This document shows, in pieces, positions 25,195 through 33,108 of a stretch of DNA of 64,000 bases. The stretch comes from Algisphaera sp039180025 (GTDB taxonomy: Bacteria; Planctomycetota; Phycisphaerae; Phycisphaerales; Phycisphaeraceae), in assembly GCA_039180025.1 (NCBI GenBank), contig JBCDDZ010000016.1:4833-68832 (forward strand). The letters run 5' to 3'. Under the pieces are notes generated by a model. The model saw only the letters and a program-made list of their open reading frames with translations. It was not told the origin of the DNA and ran no database searches. Position 1 is the stretch's first letter. Each line of letters opens with the position of its first letter. The position numbers and the translations under genes were made by a program.

Positions 25195-25392
25195 ATGACC
25201 AACTTCCAAACAAAAGATCTCCTCGCCAAACTCCGTCAGATCACCGCCGGCGTCGACCTGGGCAACACCGACATGCGGGCCGCCGCCCGGCAGATCGAGA
25301 CGCTCATGGCCAACGAGGGAGCCGAACCCGGCGAGGTCGTGCTGTGGCTATTCCGCCGCTTGATGCGGGCGGGTGATTCGCCGAAGGAATAG
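25195..25392 (+). CDS. Hypothetical small protein
   Basis: A 65-residue, two-helix protein (LLAKLRQITAGVD and MRAAARQIETLMANEGAE), 2 bases after the preceding gene and 2 bases before the next. There is no hydrophobic segment, so it is not a holin. The function is unknown. Confidence 0.5.
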   Translation: MTNFQTKDLLAKLRQITAGVDLGNTDMRAAARQIETLMANEGAEPGEVVLWLFRRLMRAGDSPKE

Positions 25393-25394
25393 CT

Positions 25395-26048
25395 ATGACC
25401 CCACTGCTCACCACCGACGAAGTAAAGCCGTATTTCTCAAGCGGGACCGTGGTCCTGACATCCGGCCGGGGCCAGCCCATCATGGCCGGCCCGGTCCCGT
25501 ATGACATCGAGTGGCACCCGCTGATCCCCTTCTTCCTCGTTATGGGCAAGCTCGTCTATTGCCGCCGCATGACCCTGCCCGATCACCCGGACGAAGAGCA
25601 GGACTACCGCGACTCGTATCGGCAGTGGCTGTCCAGCTACGCCGACCAGATTGTGAAGGGCGACGCCAAGGACTACGCTCACCACGTCAGCGAGACCCGC
25701 GGCATCCAGCTGGTCATCGAACGGGTCGTCGGCCGGCTCCAGACCATGGCCGAGGCGATGGACGAGCAGATGCGGTCGATGCTGGAAGGACAGGTGGCGG
25801 TTGACCTGTACCTCGACCCCGCCGATCCGCTGCCCGAGCGGGTCGATCAGCTGATCGGCTACATGGCCTCAAACGGCATCACGCTGCAGGACCGCGACCG
25901 CGGGTTCCACCACTATCTGATGCAGGCGTTCCAGACCAGCGACGGGCTGCCCGCCGTGTTCCCGGTCGACGGTAACGCGAACGTGCTGGACGCCTGGATC
26001 ACGAGCCGCGTCATCCCGGTTCCACCGTTCGGCCAGCCAGCGTCGTAA
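25395..26048 (+). CDS. Hypothetical phage protein (last gene of the module)
   Basis: A 217-residue protein ending the plus-strand phage run. It contains PIMAGPVPYDIEWHPLIPFF and a long helical middle (RGIQLVIERVVGRLQTMAEA, then MRSMLEGQVAVDLYL). No lysozyme, peptidase or amidase motif is visible, so it is not an obvious endolysin. It converges on the helicase gene with only 7 bases between the stops. Confidence 0.5.
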   Translation: MTPLLTTDEVKPYFSSGTVVLTSGRGQPIMAGPVPYDIEWHPLIPFFLVMGKLVYCRRMTLPDHPDEEQDYRDSYRQWLSSYADQIVKGDAKDYAHHVSETRGIQLVIERVVGRLQTMAEAMDEQMRSMLEGQVAVDLYLDPADPLPERVDQLIGYMASNGITLQDRDRGFHHYLMQAFQTSDGLPAVFPVDGNANVLDAWITSRVIPVPPFGQPAS

Positions 26049-26055
26049 GTGGAAG

Positions 26056-28539
26056 TTATCTGCGGACCGCAGCAGCATGCTGATCAAAGATCGCGCTCTG
26101 ATTAAGCCCGTGTTGATTTAACAATTTGCCGATCCCCTCCGGCGTTCCGAAAGAAGCTCGACCCGCAACTGCGGTTAGGAACGTCCTGGCCGCCGTCACA
26201 AGACCGCTTAGCTTCTCTTGGTCAATAATCCGCAGCCCATCGACAGACGTTGCTGCGTCGTCCAACTGGCGGCTCGGATGGATCATGACTGGAATTGGCT
26301 CACACTCAGCGTCGTAACGCTCCTTGAACCACCGTACGGACCCACCAATCTGATTACAGTAATCGCGTTTGATTGTGTCCACGATCGCACCGTTCTTCGC
26401 TTCAATCACAGCGAACGACATGCCCCCGAGCCCCCACAGCACATCGGGACCGCTGCCGTATTCTTTCTCGGGACGCTGTGATACGAATCCCAGCAGCCTG
26501 CCGAGCTGATGCAAAGCATCCTCGAACGACTCAGAAGTCTCCGGCTCGAACTTGAGCCGTTCCAGTACGGAATTGATCGATACGACCAAGTCGTTTCTGC
26601 TTGAAAAACGATCAGACAGATATTTATGGCAACGCGCGGCCTGTCCTTCGGTTTCGGGCTTGAGCTTTGCGTATGCAATACCGTCAGCGGGCTTCATCAC
26701 TCCGCGGTTCAGCTTTTTGGCTCGCAGTAAAAGCTCCTGCGCTTCAACAGCATCGAACTGGTCGATGATCGCAGCTATCTCGGCAGTGAGGTATCCCTTA
26801 TGCCATCTATCAGATACTTGGTCGGTCACCTGTATAAGAGTCTTCATGGCATCGCGTGAACCGGTAGAACGTAGTTCGTCAAAGGCTTCACGGCGGGCCT
26901 GCGCTACCTGATCGATCTCAGTCGTGGCCGGGTATCTGATCCCAACCAATCGCTCGCGGCTGGCATCCACCCAATCATCATTGCGATCAAGGCAACTCTG
27001 GACGGCTTCGTCAAGCGCTTCAAGACCTCCATCTTGAATCTGTTGACCGAGTTGCTCCGACAGCTCCATTTGTGCCGCGGTCACTTCGGTAAATCGTTGG
27101 GCAAGCTGGGCAGAATAGAGTTGCTGCACCAAGCGGGACCCCATCAAAATCACTACGGCATAATCCTCTGCGGACCGGGTCGCACGCCCCATGCCCTGCT
27201 CGACACGCTGGGCCGCGTCGACGCGTGGGAGGGAGCTGCCCTGCATTGCGGCTTCATCGATGCGGTCGACGTCCCGTCGCACATCAGGAAGCCCATCGAG
27301 TACCAGAATCCTGCAGGCGTCATCAGGCAGGTCGATACCGTCGTAACGATTCACAAAAACGTATAGTCCCACATGGCCGTTGCGTAGATCGTCAACGCCC
27401 TCACCGAAGGTATCACGATCGAGGATTTTATCCGCCATATCTTGCCAGAATGCATTCGCCCGCTCATACGAAGGAACAATCACCACAACATTGAACTGTT
27501 CTGACTTCTGGGCAAGATAGGCTTTGAGTTCACCGTCGGTCAGTTCGGTATTGATCGCCTGGGGGACCAAAATCATCCGATCGCCGACATCGTTTGCTGC
27601 CTCCGGTACAACGAGCCGATTCAAAGCCGACGGCTCAACCCCGAAGTGCGAAATCAAGACGCTATCGTCTGCGAACGTAGCACTCATGAATATCCGGCGT
27701 CGCGTATTCTCATAGCTTGCGATCAGATCGACCGGTAGCACACGAGGAGTGACCTCGATTCCGCGCGGACCGAATATGCAGCGGCAATTCTGCAGATCGT
27801 CTTTGATCAGCGGCCAGTTGAACTGCTGATTTTCATCATTCCGCAGGGTTTCGAGGTGTTTACGCACCTCGCCTCTATGCTCACGCCACGCCCAAAATGG
27901 GACCTCGGCAATCGCAACAGGATAACCTTCACGAATCTCGTATGCCTTCGATTCAGATATGGCTTCGATTGATGGCAAGAGAATATCTTGAAGAGGCGAA
28001 TAAGATTCATGATTTTGTGACACGCGAACCGTGAACTGCTCCTCGACTGTCTGCAGGCAAGCGTGAGCATCGTCTAAGACCAGCGATCCGATGGGAATAG
28101 TCTGACTGCCCACCCCAAAAATCGACTTGCCATTAAATAGCCTGTAGATGGTCGTGATGAGTATCGATCGGCCACGCAGATAATCGGACCCGCGTGGGTC
28201 ATCGGTGCACTGCAGGCCGATGGCCTCTGCCTCAGCCCGAGCCTGGTCCGCCAAGTAATTGTTCGGGGATATAAACGCAGCAGGCCCAACACCCTCGTTT
28301 AGGCAGCTCTGCAGGATGAGCAGGCCCACGACAGTCTTGCCGCCGCCGGTGTTGGCTTTCAACACCTGATCGCGTTCTTGGCGTTGGCCGTACCAACTGT
28401 TCCAGATCTGTGTCTGCACATCCCTGGGGAACTTGTATTTATCAGGGTCCTTCTTGCGGAGCGTGCGGAAGATGTCGCGTGGGTGCGTGACCCGATTTCG
28501 TTCCCCCTCGCCTCTCAGCTTCTTGAAATCGATTGGCAT
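26056..28539 (-). CDS. SF2 helicase fused to a PD-(D/E)xK-like nuclease domain
   Basis: An 827-residue protein. Helicase motifs in order are Walker A ANTGGGKT at 62-69, a DDAH variant of the DEAH box at 156-159, FMSATF (motif III) and QGMGRATR (motif VI, with arginine fingers). The C-terminal part has PDVLW and, 13 residues later, IEAKNG (about 700-715), which fits the D and E-x-K of restriction-type nucleases. Helicase-nuclease fusions are common in defence systems. It is transcribed away from a DUF2513 gene with a ~150-base divergent promoter region. GC content is visibly lower than that of the phage genes, suggesting separate acquisition. Confidence 0.8.
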   Translation of the reverse strand: MPIDFKKLRGEGERNRVTHPRDIFRTLRKKDPDKYKFPRDVQTQIWNSWYGQRQERDQVLKANTGGGKTVVGLLILQSCLNEGVGPAAFISPNNYLADQARAEAEAIGLQCTDDPRGSDYLRGRSILITTIYRLFNGKSIFGVGSQTIPIGSLVLDDAHACLQTVEEQFTVRVSQNHESYSPLQDILLPSIEAISESKAYEIREGYPVAIAEVPFWAWREHRGEVRKHLETLRNDENQQFNWPLIKDDLQNCRCIFGPRGIEVTPRVLPVDLIASYENTRRRIFMSATFADDSVLISHFGVEPSALNRLVVPEAANDVGDRMILVPQAINTELTDGELKAYLAQKSEQFNVVVIVPSYERANAFWQDMADKILDRDTFGEGVDDLRNGHVGLYVFVNRYDGIDLPDDACRILVLDGLPDVRRDVDRIDEAAMQGSSLPRVDAAQRVEQGMGRATRSAEDYAVVILMGSRLVQQLYSAQLAQRFTEVTAAQMELSEQLGQQIQDGGLEALDEAVQSCLDRNDDWVDASRERLVGIRYPATTEIDQVAQARREAFDELRSTGSRDAMKTLIQVTDQVSDRWHKGYLTAEIAAIIDQFDAVEAQELLLRAKKLNRGVMKPADGIAYAKLKPETEGQAARCHKYLSDRFSSRNDLVVSINSVLERLKFEPETSESFEDALHQLGRLLGFVSQRPEKEYGSGPDVLWGLGGMSFAVIEAKNGAIVDTIKRDYCNQIGGSVRWFKERYDAECEPIPVMIHPSRQLDDAATSVDGLRIIDQEKLSGLVTAARTFLTAVAGRASFGTPEGIGKLLNQHGLNQSAIFDQHAAAVRR

Positions 28540-28692
28540 ACCGAGCCCCCAGTTCAGTGGCTGACCTCAACGCATGCTGCTATCCACGATGGAAAGTAGT
28601 TCCAGGCTGCGGCAGGCCTGATGATAACCCGCTTTGGCCGGCGATTCACGTGCAAGCTGTATCTCGACCAAGGTCTGCAGTACGATCGACGT

Positions 28693-29043
28693 ATGAAATT
28701 AGACGATGACCTTCTCCGCGAAATCTTGCTTCGGATTGAAGCTACCCCCGCAGGCGAGCTTTTAGAATCAAGAGAGATTGAAGCACTTGGCCATTCCGAG
28801 CCATCGATCTTCGAGCACATCACCCTGTTAGAGGAAGCCGGGTACTTGGTACTCCACGCCCATGTCCGTGGAGGCTATACCATCGAACGGCTCACAATGG
28901 ATGGCCACACGTATCTCTCTAACATTAGAGAGCCCAAGCGATGGAACAAAGTCAAGGCCGCTGCGGGCGGGCTGGGACTTGCAATTCTGGCCAAGGTCGC
29001 GGCTGAGATCGCTACGCGTCAAGCAATGGATGCCATCGAGTGA
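28693..29043 (+). CDS. DUF2513 family protein
   Basis: A 116-residue winged-helix-like protein with the DUF2513 pattern: MKLDDDLLREILLRIEA, then IFEHITLLEEAGYLV, RLTMDGHTYLSNIRE and WNKVK, ending in a weakly hydrophobic helix. DUF2513 proteins occur often in mobile islands; their biochemical role is not established. It diverges from the helicase-nuclease gene and may regulate or partner it. The ATG at 28693 fits the family N-terminus. Confidence 0.8.
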   Translation: MKLDDDLLREILLRIEATPAGELLESREIEALGHSEPSIFEHITLLEEAGYLVLHAHVRGGYTIERLTMDGHTYLSNIREPKRWNKVKAAAGGLGLAILAKVAAEIATRQAMDAIE

Positions 29044-29183
29044 AAGACACGAGGTGATTAAATCTGAAAGACTTATCTGGCTATGAACATACGAAGCCTA
29101 CCTTGAAGGCGGAGGACCTATCCCAGACCTCCATGAAATAGGTCTAGGTGTTAGATGATTGCATAAGCCCGATAGTCAATGAT

Positions 29184-29600
29184 TTACTGCACCTCTTTCA
29201 TCGGTAAAACCGAAAAAAAGAGTTCCCCATCAGAACTGGTGTTTCCTTCATCGAGAACTAAATCATCAGGACCAGCACCAACTGCAGTATCACTGTTTGG
29301 CAAGCGTGTCCCATTTTGATAAATACATTCAATCGAATGCCACTCGTAAAAAGGCGATAGGTCTACAAATTCATTTCGCCCGGTCTTTGTTATTTCATAT
29401 TTGAACCGTCCAGCGGCATCAACGTCAACCACCCTACCATTTACAGACTCCACTAAGTGGAAATCACCAACTAGTCCGTCTGGCAAAACGATCAAAATAT
29501 CCACATCACGCTTTTCACAACCTGTAAAAAATACGATTGACAACACTGTGAAGAAAAATATGGACATATTTTGATTTATCGATTTTTGATTACGGAACAT
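29184..29600 (-). CDS. Putative small lipoprotein
   Basis: A 138-residue protein with an N-terminal hydrophobic segment (MSIFFFTVLSIVFF) ending in TGC, a lipobox-like site, so it is probably a lipid-anchored extracytoplasmic protein. The mature part is beta-like with no family I recognise (VDILIVLPDGLVGDFHL). Its start overlaps the 3' end of the upstream RHS-tip gene by 11 bases, so the two are translated together. By position it could be an immunity or partner protein; that is inference. Start 29600 is chosen over an upstream ATG at 29627. Confidence 0.6.
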   Translation of the reverse strand: MFRNQKSINQNMSIFFFTVLSIVFFTGCEKRDVDILIVLPDGLVGDFHLVESVNGRVVDVDAAGRFKYEITKTGRNEFVDLSPFYEWHSIECIYQNGTRLPNSDTAVGAGPDDLVLDEGNTSSDGELFFSVLPMKEVQ

Positions 29601-30522
29601 CAAACCAATCCGTTTCAAATGGGACACTCGAATTAAGATTGCCTATTCCAGGCCCTTTAGCGGTTGGCCTGAAACTATAAATCACTTTTCCAGCAATTAT
29701 TCCTTCGTATGCAGGGAACTTATTGTGGCTGCCACGAATCTTAGCCTGATAACCTGAACCTGGATCTTTGCACCTGAAAATGAACTCAGCTCTGTAGTCG
29801 ATATTCGGAGTTACAAACGTAAGAAACTGCGGTGCGCCGCCTAAGAATGGATAGCCAGCACTTGCTTTGACATACAGGGATGAGGTTCCATCTTCACCAT
29901 CCCAGATTTGCGTAAATTCGCTTGGCTTGGCTCTGCGACGTTTAAGAGAATTACTTACATAAGTGACGTTGTGGTTGATGCCACCCATCGTGGTATTGGT
30001 AGTGCTGAGGCGAGCTTGTATCTGCCTACTCCAGCCCGTAGATGTATCGAAGAAATCGGCAACGTTGGAATGCTTACTCGCTAATCTTCCTGTCAGAGCT
30101 AAATTGACGGGCTTATTTGTTTCGGAGATCAGCTTAGACGTGCCGCTATCACCAGCATTTTCCCTTGTGTCTGTATTAAACATATAAACTGTTCTTGATG
30201 CGGTAGCTCCACCCGACCCTTGCGGTATACCCGGTGCATTGGGAAATGAAGTATTTTGGCCGGGCTCAAATGCCCAGTTTGCAAGAGCGGCATCGCCTGT
30301 TAGTTGACCACCATGCCCGATAGGCTGGCCGATACTTTTTGGGATATATGCAGCGAAACTCATATTTACATCAGGCGAAAGACCAGAAGGGTCTGTCCGA
30401 CCGTGCATCACATGATACCCAGCGTACAGGTTCATCCCGTCCACAAACCTTGCCTGGGCGGGTGTGACAATGATGAAGCCGAGAATGACGGCGGAGAGGA
30501 TGGCGAGGTAAGCGGTCTTCAT
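29590..30522 (-). CDS. Secreted short RHS-tip protein
   Basis: A 310-residue protein. A signal peptide (MKTAYLAILSAVILGFIIV to AQA, about 24 residues) is followed at once by RFVDGMNLYAGYHVMHGRTD and PSGL. This is the end of the RHS repeat-associated core (D-G-M-N-L-Y ... D-P-S-G-L), which in full RHS proteins comes just before the variable toxin tip. Here the long RHS barrel is missing and only the core end plus a ~260-residue C-terminal domain remains. That domain (from about residue 49) is of unknown family. The gene lies 14 bases after the transglutaminase-like gene and overlaps a lipoprotein gene. Whether it is a toxin is not known. Confidence 0.65.
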   Translation of the reverse strand: MKTAYLAILSAVILGFIIVTPAQARFVDGMNLYAGYHVMHGRTDPSGLSPDVNMSFAAYIPKSIGQPIGHGGQLTGDAALANWAFEPGQNTSFPNAPGIPQGSGGATASRTVYMFNTDTRENAGDSGTSKLISETNKPVNLALTGRLASKHSNVADFFDTSTGWSRQIQARLSTTNTTMGGINHNVTYVSNSLKRRRAKPSEFTQIWDGEDGTSSLYVKASAGYPFLGGAPQFLTFVTPNIDYRAEFIFRCKDPGSGYQAKIRGSHNKFPAYEGIIAGKVIYSFRPTAKGPGIGNLNSSVPFETDWFDVP

Positions 30523-30536
30523 GGCGGCCCCTGATC

Positions 30537-31859
30537 TTATTGCGGGAAGTGCGAGTTCGGGTGGTGTGGGAATCCGGGCATCGATGGCGTTTGTTGCAGG
30601 TACGGGTTCGGCACGTTGCCCCGCCCGGACATCTGGGCGCGGAGCATGTCCTGCTGCATCCGCTGCCGGTTCATCGCGTTCATTTGCGAAACCCGGTCGA
30701 TGTGCCGGAGGTAGTCCGAGGACGATTGCCGGGCCATCCGTTGTTGCTGGAGGTATTCCAGCCCGATCTGGGCGCTCAACACCACCGGGTTCTCCTGCTC
30801 GTGCCGGGCGAAAATTTCCCCGCCCCGCCACAGGGTGGTTTCGATTGAGGCCAGCAACACCTTGCGATGACGCGGCAGCAGCGCGCGGGCCAGTGAGTAG
30901 TCCTGGTCGGCTAGGTCCAGTTGGCCGGTATCGCGGTAGTACCGGCCACGTAGAGCAATGAAGTAGCCCAACATCTCGCGGGCGGACATGGTTTTGAGCG
31001 TGTCGCCCGCGGCTGTGGCCTGGGGCGGGAGGTTGAACTTCTCGATATAAAAATCATCAGTATCGGCCGAGAAGCCACCCTTGTCGGTCTGGGTCGTCTC
31101 GATGTTGTAACTGACCTCGCCATCGTCGTAACGACAGACGGTGTGTGCCTCGACCGGGGCCAGCGACACCGGCCAGCCGAGCCGTCGGGCGATGGCGGCT
31201 TGCAGCGTCGGCATGTTGCCGCAGGTGCCGAGATTCGTGTCGAGCAGCCCGTGCAGAAACAACTCGCCGGGGTCTTCGTAGATCACCGCGTTGGCGTCGC
31301 GTTGCTCGGGGATGTATTCGATGCCCTTTTCGTGGCCGAGCCACGCCATGAGTTGGCCGATGCGGAAGAAGCGGATGTCGTTTTCGTACTCGACCTCCCG
31401 CCCCCGGAAGCCTTGCTCCATCCACGGCAGTTGCGCTGCAAACTCGTCGGCCCAAGTCTCGACGATCTGTTCGTACTTGGCCAGGTCGAGGTCTTCGTGG
31501 CCCGGAATCTCTCGTGCGACCGCGAGATTGAGTTCGACCAGGCTGACCTTTTCGAGTTCCTCGTCGGGCAGGGCGAGTAGTTCCCATGTCGAGCGTCGGC
31601 CATCGAAATTAACCCGATCCGTTTCGGCCGCGGCAACCGGCTGGATGGATGACGTGCCTTGGATCGAACGGGCCGAGCGATGGTCCGCGATCGACGTGTA
31701 GACGGTCAGGCCTACGGCGATCAACGCCACCGACAACAGGCCCAACTGAAAAGCGAGCTTGCCCCGTTTCAATGTGGTGGGTCGACCATCCCCCTGCCCC
31801 GCGCGAGCGACAGCCCGATGTTTTTTGGTCGGTCTGGATTTCCCGGTGGATCGGCCCAA
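30537..31859 (-). CDS. Transglutaminase-like membrane-anchored protein
   Basis: A 440-residue protein with a cytoplasmic basic N-terminus, one membrane segment at about 34-56 (LAFQLGLLSVALIAVGLTVY) and a large external domain. GTCGNMPTLQAAIARRLGWP, then EAHTVCRYDDGEVSYNIE, resemble the cysteine, histidine and acidic positions of the transglutaminase/SirB1-type fold. The C-terminus is rich in Q, M, P and R. It is the first gene of a three-gene minus-strand unit with the RHS-tip and lipoprotein genes. It could be a thiol protease or cross-linking enzyme; the substrate is unknown. Confidence 0.6.
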   Translation of the reverse strand: MGRSTGKSRPTKKHRAVARAGQGDGRPTTLKRGKLAFQLGLLSVALIAVGLTVYTSIADHRSARSIQGTSSIQPVAAAETDRVNFDGRRSTWELLALPDEELEKVSLVELNLAVAREIPGHEDLDLAKYEQIVETWADEFAAQLPWMEQGFRGREVEYENDIRFFRIGQLMAWLGHEKGIEYIPEQRDANAVIYEDPGELFLHGLLDTNLGTCGNMPTLQAAIARRLGWPVSLAPVEAHTVCRYDDGEVSYNIETTQTDKGGFSADTDDFYIEKFNLPPQATAAGDTLKTMSAREMLGYFIALRGRYYRDTGQLDLADQDYSLARALLPRHRKVLLASIETTLWRGGEIFARHEQENPVVLSAQIGLEYLQQQRMARQSSSDYLRHIDRVSQMNAMNRQRMQQDMLRAQMSGRGNVPNPYLQQTPSMPGFPHHPNSHFPQ

Positions 31860-32244
31860 TGCGTACCCCGTAAAGAGATAGTCGAAGTGTCGCCGTGGGG
31901 TGAGCGCAGGTCAATGGCTGCGTCACCGACCAGCAGATTATCGGACGAGACTTTTCCTCCGGGGACAGCCTTTAGATACTGCTCGATCCCCGGACATGCC
32001 AAACACACCCACTGGTGCGGGTGGAAGCAATTCTGGGGTGCGGGGTGTCTCAGTACGATGATATGTGGCCGCGCCGTATCCCCTAGCGTATCCCCGAGAG
32101 ACCTGATATGCTGCCCGGCCCGTCGCATCGCAGGGCGTATCCCCGGGTAAAAAGGGATACCGAATGGGATACGGCAGGGGGATACGAAAAGGGATACAGA
32201 ATCACTTGCCGTATCGTTCGTAAAATCAAATACTTACGTCTACT
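31860..32244. other. Intergenic region upstream of tRNA-Pro
   Basis: I find no supported gene in these 385 bases. Open frames on both strands overlap each other and lack ribosome sites. The right half (32076-32197) holds a cluster of GGGATAC boxes described separately. The left half has no feature I can name. Confidence 0.5.
32076..32197. repeat. Array of seven GGGATAC boxes
   Basis: GTATCCC occurs at 32076, 32088 and 32137, and its complement GGGATAC at 32154, 32166, 32179 and 32191. The spacing within each group is 12-13 bases. All seven copies are exact over 7 bases and several extend to GGGGATAC. Inverted and direct orientations face each other across about 40 bases. It looks like binding sites for a regulator or a recombination accessory factor next to a tRNA gene. 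Confidence 0.7.
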
Positions 32245-32318
32245 CGGGGCGTAGCGCAGCTTGGTAGCGCGCCACACTGGGGGTGTGGAGGTCGCAGGTT
32301 CAAATCCTGTCGCCCCGA
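32245..32318 (+). tRNA. tRNA-Pro (GGG)
   Basis: A 74-nt cloverleaf. Acceptor arms CGGGGCG (32245-32251) and CGCCCCG (32311-32317) pair, with discriminator A. The anticodon stem CCACA/TGTGG encloses the 7-base loop with anticodon GGG at 32279-32281. The T arm contains GGTTCAAATCC. C at position 1 and anticodon GGG identify proline. The CCA end is not encoded. A terminator and an integrase remnant follow, so the 3' end was probably used as an attachment site. Confidence 0.95.
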
Positions 32319-32326
32319 TCTCTTTA

Positions 32327-32383
32327 GAGACAACGGTTTACAGCGATCCATGCCGAATCGCTGTAAACCGTTTCTCTATTTTT
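32327..32383 (+). terminator. Intrinsic terminator of tRNA-Pro
   Basis: A perfect 15-base stem, ACGGTTTACAGCGAT (32333-32347) with ATCGCTGTAAACCGT (32357-32371), around a 9-base loop is extended by GAGA/TCTC and followed by TATTTTT. Confidence 0.85.
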
Positions 32384-32399
32384 AGGACGGCATCTTTCA

Positions 32400-32935
32400 C
32401 TACTTATAAGCAGACTAAGTGTGTGAAGGAAGCTGACCGTGCAGAAGCTGAGGCCCAATACCACGAGTGGGTAGTGAGTGGCCAGAATGAGGGGCACCGC
32501 CTATCAGTCGGTGGAAAAGCCTCAGAGGCTTCCGATTGACCGCCCAAAGTCGCCTGATAATCACCCTAAGCAACAGGCTGTTCCGGGCTCATTGATTCTC
32601 GTTGTTGCCAGTTGGACGCGTCACGAGGCTGGGCGGACCAAAAACAAGGCGAGCTTCGCCGACCTGGAACCATCTGCCAGAGCAATTTCGAGACAAACGA
32701 GCTGTACGCTCGACATTTTTTGGAGTACCTCAACGATCAACACGGTCACGGTGCGGTAGGGCGGATGACGCTCACTGACCTATCCACGGCGGATGTGGAA
32801 GGCTTTACGCGTTATTTGAACGCTGTGTGTTGTTTAGTCAACACGGTTTCTATACGGGGTTTGATTAAGCATCATGTCTACGATGCAGGGCGTTTCCACC
32901 CCGGTGGGTATGGTGGGGAGGTATCGCTGAGGTAA
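32400..32935 (+). pseudogene. Decayed tyrosine-recombinase (integrase) remnant
   Basis: Two integrase-like pieces lie in different frames. KCVKEADRAEAEAQYHEWV (about 32419-32475) resembles the N-terminal part of planctomycete phage integrases. YARHFLEYLNDQHGHGAVGR, followed by LTDLSTADVEGFTRYL (about 32705-32820), resembles a core-binding domain. Stops and frame changes separate them and no catalytic domain follows. It lies directly downstream of the tRNA, where an integrase is expected after site-specific insertion. Identification is from motif resemblance only. Confidence 0.45.
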
Positions 32936-33108
32936 ATCGTATTGAAATATAGCTTTCAGCCACCACGTTATTTTTCAGCAGTGAAGCTTACGTCGACGAG
33001 CTTTAAACGACCTCGAAAAAAGGGGGTAATATTTGATGTTGATTGTCAGCCGGAGAGTAGATCCGACCTTGGTTTGAGATATCAAAAGTAGGTTTCAAGC
33101 CGGTAGGA

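Noticed and set aside
31769..32128. Minus-strand ORF of 119 codons upstream of the transglutaminase gene
   Set aside because: It overlaps that gene's 5' end and the GGGATAC region, shows no family features and no ribosome site; possible but unsupported.
32076..32197. CRISPR array
   Set aside because: The repeats are only 7-8 bases with 5-base spacers; no CRISPR repeat-spacer structure and no cas genes are nearby.
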